Source of the DNA: Asparagopsis taxiformis
Taxonomy: Eukaryota; Rhodophyta; Florideophyceae; Bonnemaisoniales; Bonnemaisoniaceae
Reading direction: 5' to 3'
DNA length: 64,000 bases
NCBI GenBank assembly: GCA_030407315.1
Contig: JALQPE010001719.1
Coordinates: forward strand, 62,001-126,000
In this document: positions 22,121-33,300 of the stretch, piece by piece
Numbering within the stretch: position 1 is the stretch's first letter
How the letters are laid out: every line of letters begins with the position of its first letter
Position numbers and translations under genes: made by a program
Notes under the pieces: model-generated
What the model was told of the DNA's origin: nothing
The model's input: the letters and a program-made list of their open reading frames with translations, nothing else
The model's database searches: none

Positions 22121-23476
22121 TCAATAGCCTTCTTCAATCCATCGAATTCCCAGCGACACGATATAAGTCATGTTCGTTTCTGGACCATACACTTCTATCG
22201 GAATGTCCAGTGTGTTGCCGAGATCACGCATCAGCTGCAAACCGCTCTTGTAATTCGGTCCGCCTCTTCGCACAAATACCTTCACCTTTGCCATCTGTAG
22301 TTTACCGTGGACATCCGTCAGCGCTTGTTGCAATCCCCCCAAAGTGGCAGCAATATCACTGAAGTTGGCCACACCGCCTCCACACAACAATGCCCGACGC
22401 CGTCCATCGGGATTACGCGTAACAAGCTTTAGCAGCGTTCGTGCATACATGTACGTTTCCTGTTCCTTCGGATTCCCAGAATATTCGGCGTAATTGCCGA
22501 GCTCGTCTCCGAATCCCAATTGCACAACTTGGTCCGCATAGATAACGGAAGCACCACCACCAGCCACCATAGTCCACATGCGACCATCAGGATTCAGCAC
22601 ACTCAATTTGAGCGACGCACTTGACTTGTCGTCCATCGCCTGCACTACACGCTCCTCCTCACATTTTTCGCGTCCCCAGGGCTCCGGAAAGTCCAGATCA
22701 GGACCCCAGAGTTTGCCGTTCTTGAATGCCGCATAACTGTCCAGCTCGACGCGCGAATCTAGAATTGCGGGAAGACCTTGCTCATCAATTGCCAGAGGAT
22801 TCATTTCAAGCAGCGTCATGTCCAGTTCTGCATATGTTTCATAGCACGCAGTGATGAATTCAGCAAGCATTTCCTTGTTCTCGACCGGAATCTTCGGATC
22901 TGCTAACAGGTGTTCAACATGTTCGGATCTGTCCAAGGCGATGGTAACTTCCGGCTCGCCACATGGAACCACAACGCTACGAACCTTGTCCCAATTCTCT
23001 TCGATTTCAATCCCTCCACATGCTCCGAAGCTGAGACGATCTCCCTCGCGAGTGGTCTGAATTGAAAGGTAATATTCTTCCTTATGAGGCACAAACGGTT
23101 CAATTAAGAATGTAGTCAAAGTTCCGCTAACTCCAGATACTTCGATTTCAACGCCCAATTTCTGAGTAATGAACGCCTGTGCAGCTTTGTAATCAGCATT
23201 GAGAAGAACAAGATTATTCTTTCCACGCTTACCAAATAGCATATCCGGCTTTACGACTAGCTTAGTATCGAGAAGCCACGGTTGATCTGCGGCCAGCTTG
23301 GCGTAGAAAGCATCGGTAGACGTTAATGCTTCAATATCTTTGATTGTTACTTGTGCAGCACATATGGTGGATTTGGTAGCGTTCCGTGAACCGCTAAGTT
23401 TGATTCCTTTTCTTGTTCCGATGTGACGAGCAAGGATCCGCTTTCCGTCATACTCACGAATCTTTTTCCGAGCCAT
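22121..23476 (-). CDS. ACLA: ATP-citrate lyase subunit A (ACLA)
   Basis: A 451-residue protein colinear with the N-terminal part of animal ATP-citrate lyase and with plant ACLA. It has the ATP-grasp/succinyl-CoA-synthetase beta-like fold: QPWLLDTKLVVKPDMLFGKRGK, FLIEPFVPH, LEMNPLAID, then GRMWTMVAGGGASVIYADQV and ANFSDIAATLGGL, followed by the citrate-binding end VFVRRGGPNYKSGLQLMRD. With ACLB it makes cytosolic acetyl-CoA and oxaloacetate from citrate, ATP and CoA. Ending here, without the CoA-ligase/citrate-synthase half, shows the two-subunit architecture of plants and algae, so ACLB must lie elsewhere. The start MARKKIREYDGK matches family N-termini. Confidence 0.95.
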   Translation of the reverse strand: MARKKIREYDGKRILARHIGTRKGIKLSGSRNATKSTICAAQVTIKDIEALTSTDAFYAKLAADQPWLLDTKLVVKPDMLFGKRGKNNLVLLNADYKAAQAFITQKLGVEIEVSGVSGTLTTFLIEPFVPHKEEYYLSIQTTREGDRLSFGACGGIEIEENWDKVRSVVVPCGEPEVTIALDRSEHVEHLLADPKIPVENKEMLAEFITACYETYAELDMTLLEMNPLAIDEQGLPAILDSRVELDSYAAFKNGKLWGPDLDFPEPWGREKCEEERVVQAMDDKSSASLKLSVLNPDGRMWTMVAGGGASVIYADQVVQLGFGDELGNYAEYSGNPKEQETYMYARTLLKLVTRNPDGRRRALLCGGGVANFSDIAATLGGLQQALTDVHGKLQMAKVKVFVRRGGPNYKSGLQLMRDLGNTLDIPIEVYGPETNMTYIVSLGIRWIEEGY

Positions 23477-23815
23477 GATGTAAGTGTTCAGACAATATAG
23501 TTGTTTGTGACGGCGGTGAAAAGAATTCAATTGGAAGAATCGGTTCAAATGTGAGGAATGGCTCTGCAATGGATCCGTTGCATATAATACAATGGAATTT
23601 TGAAGTCTAATGGACCTGAAAAATTTCGCATCACGTCTGACAGAATCCAGTCATGTCCATCACATCTGGATTCACTACAACAAAACTTGGGACCTTGCAC
23701 GATATCACGATATGCTTTATACATTGAAAACACTGACGCTCTTCTTCTGGTAAAATCAGAAGGCTGAAGTACTTGAGAGCACAAAGCTGTATATGACTCT
23801 CACTAGCAGTATTGA

Positions 23816-26800
23816 TCAACTACGACCAGTGCACGCTGTCCGAATCTGCCGACAAAGCTGTTTGGAGAATGCTGGGTCCCGACTCCCCCACACACCCATG
23901 GATACACTCTCCACTTCCTTGCAAACTGGTAGTAGAACGTTTTTAGCATCTTCCAGTAAGCGTTCAGCTTCGGCAATACCACGACTAGTGCTGAATTGCC
24001 ATGCGCCCTCATCTCCGCCATGGCGATTGTTTTCTTCCACTCCACGCGAGTACGATGGCTGTCCACGAACAGATTCTCGTGCTGTGCGCACATACTCTCG
24101 AAGGATGAACAGTGAGCTTTCAAACACACTTAGACAGTTGTCAGCATGCCTCCTCGACATTGATGACGCCTTTCGAAGGCAATCCAGTGCAACACTTCCA
24201 CCTAATTGTTCCGCTGGAACTCCAAATTCTTCCTGACAATATTCCTCCATCTCACCAAGTCGACGAGAAGATACAGAGGCAATATTTTCCCCTGCTATTC
24301 TCGCATCGATCTGCATGCTTTCTTCCGCCGACCTTTGTGCCTCATTTAGTACCACCCGGCAAATTCGTAGCACTTCGGATAGTTGTCCAACAGGCTGATT
24401 GCCATTTTGTACACCGTCTGAATCATTGAGCCTTGCGTTTTCGTCCATACCACCTCGCTTGTCTGACAGCTTCGGAATAAATAACGACAACAATCCAGAT
24501 GGGCATCGCAGTGCAGCGAAAACGTTTTGGATACAGATTACCCTCGCCAGAACGACGTCTCTCTCAAAAAGAGAACCCCCTTCTGGATGCATGATGCGCA
24601 TTCTACGAGCCTCTCGTGGGTTTTCTGGTCGTGTAGCGCTGATCCCCGAACTTATCAGTGACCCTGAAGATCCCAGCTGGTGGTACTTGGAAGTTGCTGG
24701 GATGATCACTCCTATTACAGCAGCCAGCGACATTCTAATCTGAGTTGGACTTGCTGCTGCCGTCAGCATCTCATAAGGGATGCGAGAAATTATCATTCCC
24801 AGTGCACTGACAGCAGATAAATCATCCGTTCTTGATGACCGTATGGTGCGGAGCAAATCACCAAATACACCCTTTCCTTGATCAAGAGCCACCAGTGCTC
24901 CTTCCACAACTGCAGTTTCAGCGCATGTAACAGCTGCAGCGATTGCTCCAGTCACCACACCAATGAGTGCAATTCGTTTTTCCCTTTCACCCTTAACGTT
25001 GAGATCTAGTACATCATCTGTGCCTGGTGCGGAAGCACCTTCGTATGGTACGAGGCTACCTTCAGGCTGCGAGCTCCGTTGATCTTGAGAATTGTAAGAA
25101 TCCCCGCTTCTATAATACAGCAGGCTAGGAGACTCAAGTGCTGTCAGCATAGCTGCGGCAGATTCAATACAGCCAGCGTCGGCGATGATCCGAGCCCCAT
25201 GACCCGCTAACGACACAGCATGAATAAGAGCGAGAGCAGCTTCAGCGACAACTATTGCAGCACGTTCAGCGGCAAACTCTCCACTACTTCCATCCGCGCT
25301 GTTGCTTGTCCTCGTGCAAGCCTGTGAAATCAATTTACGTGCTTCGGGATCCGCCAATGCCGCTGACACGACCCTCCTCAAACGATTCTGTGCTCCTAGC
25401 GCAGACATGGCTCGAACAGGATCCAGCACTGTCGTCATTGATGCAGCCGCCATGGCTGCCGCCTTGGTTGCAGCAGTGGGACCGGATACTGCGTCTGTAC
25501 ATGCCGCAGAAATAAGAGCTTCTGTTCCACTCAACATTCGAGGGCCAAGGCGACCTCCAAAAGCTCGGGTCATTGTATCGACAGGAACTCTTCCATCTGC
25601 TAGTTTTCCACAGACGAGAAGAGCCGCATAAAGGGATGTTCGAGCTCGTGATGCGTCTGCACCAACTCCTGTAACTCCAGCCAGGGCCCTCACAACGCCA
25701 GCCAGTAGGGTAGTACAACGAGACTCTCCGATGCTTTGTTCAGATCCCAATTCATGAGGATTATCGCATTCTTTCATTCTCCTGATGCACAGAAGAATAG
25801 CTGTAGAAGCTACTTCGCCACCATCCTTCTTCACAAGAGCATTAACGTCGTTCCCCTTGTCAGGACCTGCGAGTGCCCCTAGTAGTGCATTGCATAGTTC
25901 GAACAGAAGGGGGATCGAAGAATACCCGCTGTTGCAGTCATGCACGCCAATTCTAGCAACCAGCAAATGATGCCATTTATGTAGAGCTTCAAATGCTATC
26001 TGTGCATTGTCACAACTGGCGATGGAAGAAAGTAAGCGCAACAGATCCAGCGGAGATGGTGGTAAAGATGCAAAGCCTGCATCGGTATGCGCAACATTCC
26101 GTGAATCTTGATCAACTCCAAACTCTGCTCCAGTTGCAGAAATGCACCTCTTCACCTCATAATCTGGGAAGAGTCGCACTTGCAGAGCACTCAGGCTCAT
26201 ACAAGCTGCTAAAAGCTCTCCCAATGAAGCCCAATCCACTTCTGATGACATATATAGAGAATCCCCATTGCCTGTAGCCTCAAGTATTCTGAACAACATT
26301 TCATCAGCAAACCCACCCCCTCGTACGCTGGGATCACCTCCAACGTCCCTGATGTGTTCTAGTACTGCAACAGAAGTCTTTTGGACAGTATTTGCCGCTA
26401 GACGTTCCAAAAACGTAGCAGCTGTTGCTCGACCCTTACTGTCAATTCTACCAGAAGAGTCATGAGAACCTGCCACAAGCTCAACTAGGGCACCAAGTAC
26501 TCCATAATCTGCGGACGAATAATGGCCTGTTGCATCTAGCTTCAGCCCCAATAGGAACATACCAGCCTGACTGCCGCCATCTACTCCAAGACTTGATTCA
26601 ACGATGCGCAGAGCAGAATGCATGACGGGGGGATCCTGCACCTTACTTTCAGATTGATGTGCAATCGCAGGACCTTCCTTTCCATCAATATTTCCTCCAT
26701 CTTCTCTATATCGCGAAACTATATCCGCAAGAGATGCCCGGAACAATGCTGCAATACCAGTAGTGCCGGGTGGATCCCTTGCCAATATCCCGGCAATTAA

Positions 26801-29800
26801 TGTCGATTCTTGTGCTGCCTTTGACAACATGCCCAGCACAGCAGTACAAACATACGGATTATATCCCGCTCTGAAAAGAGAAGGCACAAAGCCATTGACA
26901 GCAAATACTAAAGAAGCGGCTGCACTTATTGCTTTCACTTCCCCAAGCAATAGTTCACTCGCCGGGGCGACGACAACGCCCGGGATTGAAAGCCTACCAG
27001 AAGGGACACACAGGATTAATGAAATCACTTGAGCACAGGTTGTTGCTGCTTCTTGCATTTCTCGATACGCTACTCCGAGACCATGTTCAGCAGCATGAAT
27101 GAGCGAATCTCTTCCAGAGATATGGTAAAGGCTAGTCCACGAGTTTTCCTCCCGGTTGGATAGAGATCGTGCACCGGCAGACGTAAGGCCTCCAGTGTCG
27201 TCTGCTGTACGCATAAGGCCTGAAGCACAAACAAGAGCTCGCAATGCGTATGATGCTGCACCTGTACCTGGTGCAGGTGTCAAGAGACGGGCTATGATAC
27301 GGAAAGATCGCTCGCTCGTAGGATTCTTGTGAACAGCTTTGCTGATCAGTGCTGCCGCCAGGCGTACTACATGCCAACGCTGTGCTTCGAAAGAATACTT
27401 GCGACGGCTCCAGTAAGCCAAAATTTCTTCTGTTGCAAACCATGTCGTAATGGATTCCACAGCAGCTTCAGGGTATTCATCATCAGGCCAAGACATGCAT
27501 GCTGTCACCAGTTCCAGCACTCGAATAGTAACATCGTAACATCCTGTCTCCGCTTCGCTTCCTCTGATAAGGCGACGAAGTGGCGTTGCCTTATCACTAG
27601 ACACATTCTCCAGGAACAAAGAAATTGCGCGATGGTCATCGAGGGCAGATAGTGCATGTAAGAGCGAAGATTTCAAAGACAATGTAACATCATGAATGGC
27701 CAGTGAAGCAATTCGAATTGAGAGATCATTGCCTAAATCTCCCAAAACAGGAGTCACGCCACCATGGGGGTACAAAGCTTCTGCCGCATTAGCGATAATG
27801 CTGATTATCCCACGGAGCGCATCCACCTCTGCTTCGCTTAAAGTAGCCCCATGCGGTGTTGACGGGGCACTGAGCAAATCATGAAAGTAAGACAATGCCT
27901 TCGAGGCTCGTTCCAAAGACACAACAGGATGCCCAGCTTCACATAAATAACGAAGAGAAGCGGCGGCGTGGGTTGGAGAGACCTGTTTACAGGATGTAGA
28001 AGCCAGTAGCAGTAGGAACCCTTTCAAAGCGTCCAGGAACACGGTACCAACCCCTCCAGGAGCGTACGGATTCCTCATAGAGGCATCCCAGAGGTCCAGG
28101 ACAGCATCTCCTATTCGAGGTATCAAGCCAGCGTTTGAAGTTCCAATTCCATACCAATAACGAATACCACCCCCAATAGAATCGACAGCTAGCTTCGAAG
28201 GTGCCAAAGCAACTGCCCGCGCAACAAATTTAGCCAATGAACCAACAAGACTAGTTCCATTCAACTGACTGGTTTTCTGGATGCCAGCTAATTTATCCTC
28301 CGTAGCCTGCGATGATCCCAACTTACTTGAATTCGCTCCAGTTGGTGTGGTGAAGTTTGAACCAATGTCATCTCCAGGTACTCTGCTAGAGCCGCGAGGG
28401 CCAGGTGGCTTTGGAGGCCTCCCCCGCAGTCCTGGTGTCGGAGGACGTACACCAGGCGTGCTTGGAATGGGGCTGCCAGAGATGGATAATCTTCGACCAG
28501 AAGCAGGAGGTTGAGCACTTCTAGGACCACCCGGTGTTCCAGATGGCAAACCTTCAAAAGAGGCGTATGCTGCATCTGAAGCTGCGGCGAGGACATCATT
28601 CTGGGTGAATTGGATGAGGGACACAGACAAATTCGGAGCTTCGGAGACATCCAGAGCCAGGTCTTCCAAAACATCTGCGTATAGATCTGCGTCTGGAGAC
28701 AGAGACCCAGCACCATGTCCTATCCATGACGGAAGGTCTTCTGACAAAAACGTCAACGCACCCCCAAAGGCACAGACACGAAGAGCTGTGGTGAGAACAT
28801 CTTCCTCATTAGGATTGGCCACTGCGAAACGAAATAGGGCGCCGCAAAGCTCAGCAGCAGCAAGACTCCTCGGCATATGTTTGCACTTTGTCATCTTCAT
28901 TTTCAGTTAGCTTTGGAGTGTTGTTCGTTCGCGGTATGAAGTTGTCATCTTTGAGAAGCACATTCACCCCTAATAATCCAGTGCGGGGATCATAGACATC
29001 TTGATACCTTGAGCGATCGAGTGCACATGACCATGACAGCAAAAGCAAATTTCGGACACTTTCTGCCTCTACAAATTGTGGTGACATATTCTCTGGTGGG
29101 TATGGCACAAAGCCAGACATACATTTCACATCTGACGTGCTGGTTTGAATGCCCTGGCGAAGCAGATACTGGTCTTCCAGGGACGCGTTCGGCACCTTGT
29201 ACAGCTGGGATTTGATTTTCAGCATCTCTAAGCAGGTCTCGCAGCATAAGAGCCTCCATGCTCGAAAACTGGACGGTGTACGCCAACAGGAACAGTAGCT
29301 CAGCAAGAAGAGCCGCTTCACCAGAGTGCAAACTCATTCTATTTGGCATCGACGCCTGGGCCTGTTCGGCTTTAAAGCCTGCTGAAAGGCGCTTCATGAT
29401 ATTCAAAACTAGATTGTGCTCTACCACCAGGGTATCTCGCTCGTGCAGCAAGGCGGAGAGAAAATCGTCATCGTTCTGAGTATGGTTGTCCTTTGGAACG
29501 AGCAGAGCTGCACGCGCAATTTCCTGAAGATACAGGATGGTTTCCCTCCTACGCAACGATGCGACTTGTTTGGCAGCAGCCACAACATCATGATCTGGGC
29601 GATGCGAGGCCTGCGTCCTGGCGTCGAAGAGTAGCAAGGCAGCGTCTAATTCATTGATCTGTAGCTCGTCAGACAGGGCGATAGCAACTGAGACGAGATC
29701 GGCGCCTAATCTAATGGGAACGGGTTCTGCGGAAGCGTCGGAGGAGTCTGGCGCTAGTGTGATGAGAACTTCGCCCAATCCGGATATACTGGCGCGATCC

Positions 29801-30006
29801 TGTGGATTGGGCGGGCGCTGAGTATCGGGATTGATTGGAGACGAGACCTGAGCTCGATAGGCTCGCAATTCTGCTAGCGCTTCTGCCTGAAGTTGTGAGG
29901 GAGGGGCGGCTGTTTGGGCCTCTTGCAGCGCGCTTCGAAGACGCTCATAGTCTGGCCGCGGGGTTCGGTCAATGACGAGGTTGCCGCTCTGTGAAGGAGC
30001 GGGCAT
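23816..30006 (-). CDS. NUP205: Nup205/Nup192-family inner-ring nucleoporin (two exons, one frame break)
   Basis: Exon 1 (28968-30006) and exon 2 (23816-28885) give about 2,035 residues, the usual size of Nup205/Nup192, scaffold components of the nuclear pore inner ring. The N-terminus is helical with family-like blocks (LSDELQINELDAALLLFDAR, TILYLQEIARAALL, a LLFLLAYTVQFSSMEAL helix, SVRNLLLLSWSCALD). The rest is alpha-solenoid, interrupted by a Pro/Gly-rich insertion near exon 2 residues 120-200. An 82-nt intron (donor GTGAAT, branch GCTAACT, acceptor ACAAAG) joins the exons; an acceptor nine bases earlier is also possible. Exon 1 changes frame by one base near the A-run at 29216-29219. Removing one base makes the whole gene continuous. 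The alternative family is Nup188. Confidence 0.72.
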
Positions 30007-30337
30007 GGCGGGAGGCGGATGGGAGCAACAAGCTGGTTTAATGGCGGACACTGAGGGTAGTGCCCAAGCTATCCAGTTTGGTCGGGTTCGTTTCGTGGGC
30101 GATGATGGGGTCGGAACACGTAGCTACTTGGTCTGCAAGTACAGTACAGGATCCGCGGGAGAAGAAAATTTGCTGGCAACTCGTTTTTGAAATTCAAACG
30201 ATTCAATTTTCAACACATCTTCTTCAAGTTATTGCTTTATCGCAACGCGTTTTGTTAGTTGGATCACTATATACCCTGCATCTAATTTAACCTCCGAGGC
30301 CGAAAAGCTCGCCGAAGGCATGTGAAAACTTGCAAAC
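30007..30337. other. Intergenic region upstream of nucleoporin gene
   Basis: About 330 bases between two minus-strand genes, holding the nucleoporin promoter and the 3' end of the 2,117-residue gene. An ACTATATAC element lies near 30267. No gene supported. Confidence 0.4.
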
Positions 30338-33300
30338 CTAACCTCCTCGCCCGTCCTTGCCGCTGTCCGACTTGCTTGATGTAGAGCTACTACTCCGTTC
30401 AAATCCTCGTCTGGAACTTGATCCTAATCTTCTAATGCTATCATCCGCTGCAGGTGCCGTCTCAAATTGTTCCAGAAGGCTCTTATAATGTTGCGAATCA
30501 AAAATGTTCCGTTTTGAGCCTCGACGCGTAGCACTTAATGATCCATCATCCGTCGAACTACTTCGCATTTGTAACGCTTCCCCAACAGCTCCCCCTTCTT
30601 GCAAATTCTTCCCCAACTCCGAACTTTCATTCACATCCAAACCCAGCCCGTCCAGAAGATCGTCTTCATTGTCCAACGATTCATCTCCAAATGGTACGCC
30701 CTTTGGTTCGCGCTTTGAGAATCTATGTGACCGATCTGCTTTCTTATCTCCACCCTCTTCTTGGCTTGCCCCACGTGCCGACTTCTTTTGGTAGCTCCTC
30801 GCTCTGGGTAGTTTGGCTCGTCCTGGACTTGGCAGCCCATCCACACGCGTTCCCCCCTTCCCAACTGCTCCAGACGGAACGTTACTGTCCTTCGCTGTAC
30901 CGCTAGTGCTGCCCCCACCGCTCCCTGAGATACCTCCAGGCCCCAATCGTTGAGGACCACCACCCTTGACAAAAGCTGGCGCACGAGGAAGACTTCGCCG
31001 AGATTTATATCCCCCAGCACTTCCTTCAGACCTTGTCCGAGTAATCACTGGAGCAGAACCAGAAGATGAATCATTCGATGCCTTTTCCTTGACGTCATCT
31101 TCTTGTTCTTCTTCTACATGTGACCCACGCGCAATACGATGCCCCTTTGATGAAGATCCTATATTATCACTTCCAGAGCTTTCCCGAATGGATGACCGAC
31201 TCTTTCGTCTGCTCAACTCTTGATCACTGCTGTTCGCCTTTGACGCATCTTCCGGTTTTCCACTCGCACTCTTGAACGACTTCCGTCTTACTAGCCGTGA
31301 TGATTGCGGCGCAGCTTCAATACTATCTCGGTCTGTGCCCTTTCCCTTTCCAGCACCAGATGAGGCAGAGTCCGAACCACTAACCCAACTGTTGTCTGAT
31401 GATACTTTTGGGGACAGTGATTTGAAAGACTTTCGCCGCGAAATACGACCAGATGGACTAACAGCCACACTCTCCTCTCCGTCGCGATCGCCCTTCCCGG
31501 AGTACGAATCACTAATTTGGTCAGCTCCAATGAAACCGGAAGCGTCAATAGAACGTCGCCGTGCCAGTTTGGGAGCATCTCCCTCATCAATCGGCACAGA
31601 ACTGGTAGGCCGATTTGTAAATGATCCTTTTCGCCTTGGCACTTGTACCTTTTCATCTAAATCTGGGTTTAGACTGTGTCCCATGGAAGGGAATGAACTA
31701 CTCCCCGTAGATGGCGCTGTGCTACTCTCCGCTGGTAGACCAAAGCGTTTTCGCAGTTCAGAAACAGAACTTCCCTTGGGCGGCTGTGCAGCTTTGCTCG
31801 TTTCTGGCTTTGGTGTCACTGGAACGTCAATATCCTCTAAAACATCATCTGCATCAGTAACATCAATAACTTCATCTTCGTCAACGACCTCCAAGTCTTC
31901 GTCTCCAGAAGATTTAGATTCGATTTGCTCGAATTCTGTAGCGCTTATCTCCTCCTCTTCATTCTCTGCATCCTGGGTGACAGATTCGTCTGTTTGTGCT
32001 CCACCTTGCAATTGTGTAAACTCATCATCTTCCTCATTTTCTTCGTTGACAGAAGTAACTTCTTCACCAACTGGAACAGGGACATCATCATTTTCTTTCT
32101 GAGCTGAACCAGGTTTCTCCTCTGGGCCTTCTTGGCTTTGGTCTGATTCGTCACTGCCTGAATCATATTCGCTGCCAGCCTTGCCATCAATCTCAGTCCC
32201 CGGAGGAACCCAATTGGGATCGTCGTCGCTTCCGGGACTAATTGTTGACTCATCCGATTCCGTATCTTCCGATAATTCGCTCGGCTCATTATCGCCTAGT
32301 GGTATGTCAATCTCTTCCTCTTCATCCTCTTCATCTCCATCAGGATATTCAATTTCGGAGTCATCTTCATTTTCGTTTTCCCGTTTTTCGTCATGGGTAC
32401 CAATAAGATCTGCCTCTTCACCCCCCTCGATTTCAGCATTCGCGAACGCTTCCAGTGAACGACAATAAATTTCCATCTCTGAAGCGTGAATTGGCTTTGG
32501 TAATGGCGGAAACCAAAGCTCAACTTTGGAACTTTCTAAAGGGTCAGAGCCTTCATCAAGCTGGTGACGCTTCAGTGACATGAAATTCTGAGCCTGGGCC
32601 GTAAATGAGTTGGTTTGAGGACTGGGTTTTCTATTCAACGACATAAAGTGCAGTTCCAGTAGAGATTGGCTTGTTCCACTGATTTCTTCGTTCCAATCAT
32701 GTTTGAGGTTATCAAGACCTCGTAGAATACGACCTGGAGGGACGGGTACAGCTTGTAACACAGAAATATTAAAGTCCCTTGCTCGGATATAGACCTCTAT
32801 CAGCCGCATCCCCCACATTCGTGTTTCTTGTGTCCCACTCTTCAAGAAGGAATCAGCCGTTGGGAAGACTTGTGTAATGATGAATTCATTTAGTTGAGAA
32901 GATCTTTGCCTTGCCGCACCGCGGCCTTTTGCCATTATGGAAGAATATATTGCAACATTGAGAATAGCGCAAATGACCCACATCGCCAAGGCATTTAATG
33001 TCCGCCAAGGAGAACCCACCAACCGATTTACAGCATCCCAAAGAGGCCCAATATGTTCAAATGCAATAATACTTGCTCCAGTAGAACGACCGCGGAGCGC
33101 ATTGAGCATACATCCCTTCAGATATTCTAGGCATGCTCTCTGTACAACAAAGTCGACGTACTTCCCAATTCCTAAACTTGATGTTACAAAAGCACAGAGC
33201 ATTTGCCAGCCGCGTTCTTCAAACGCGAGTTCTGAAGAGGCTGCATCTTCTCCATAGAATGAACAAGACCCACCTTCAGTGTATATCGTCTGCATCTGGC

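Noticed and set aside
29101..29180. A short intron as explanation of the nucleoporin frame change
   Set aside because: Possible GT-AG pairs give 34-64-nt introns without any CTRAC element, and they delete sequence that looks coding; a one-base indel explains the data more simply.
31272..32102. Plus-strand 276-residue Ser-rich frame
   Set aside because: It is antisense to the acidic and Ser-rich tail of the giant orphan protein; Ser runs come from complemented GAA/GAT codons.
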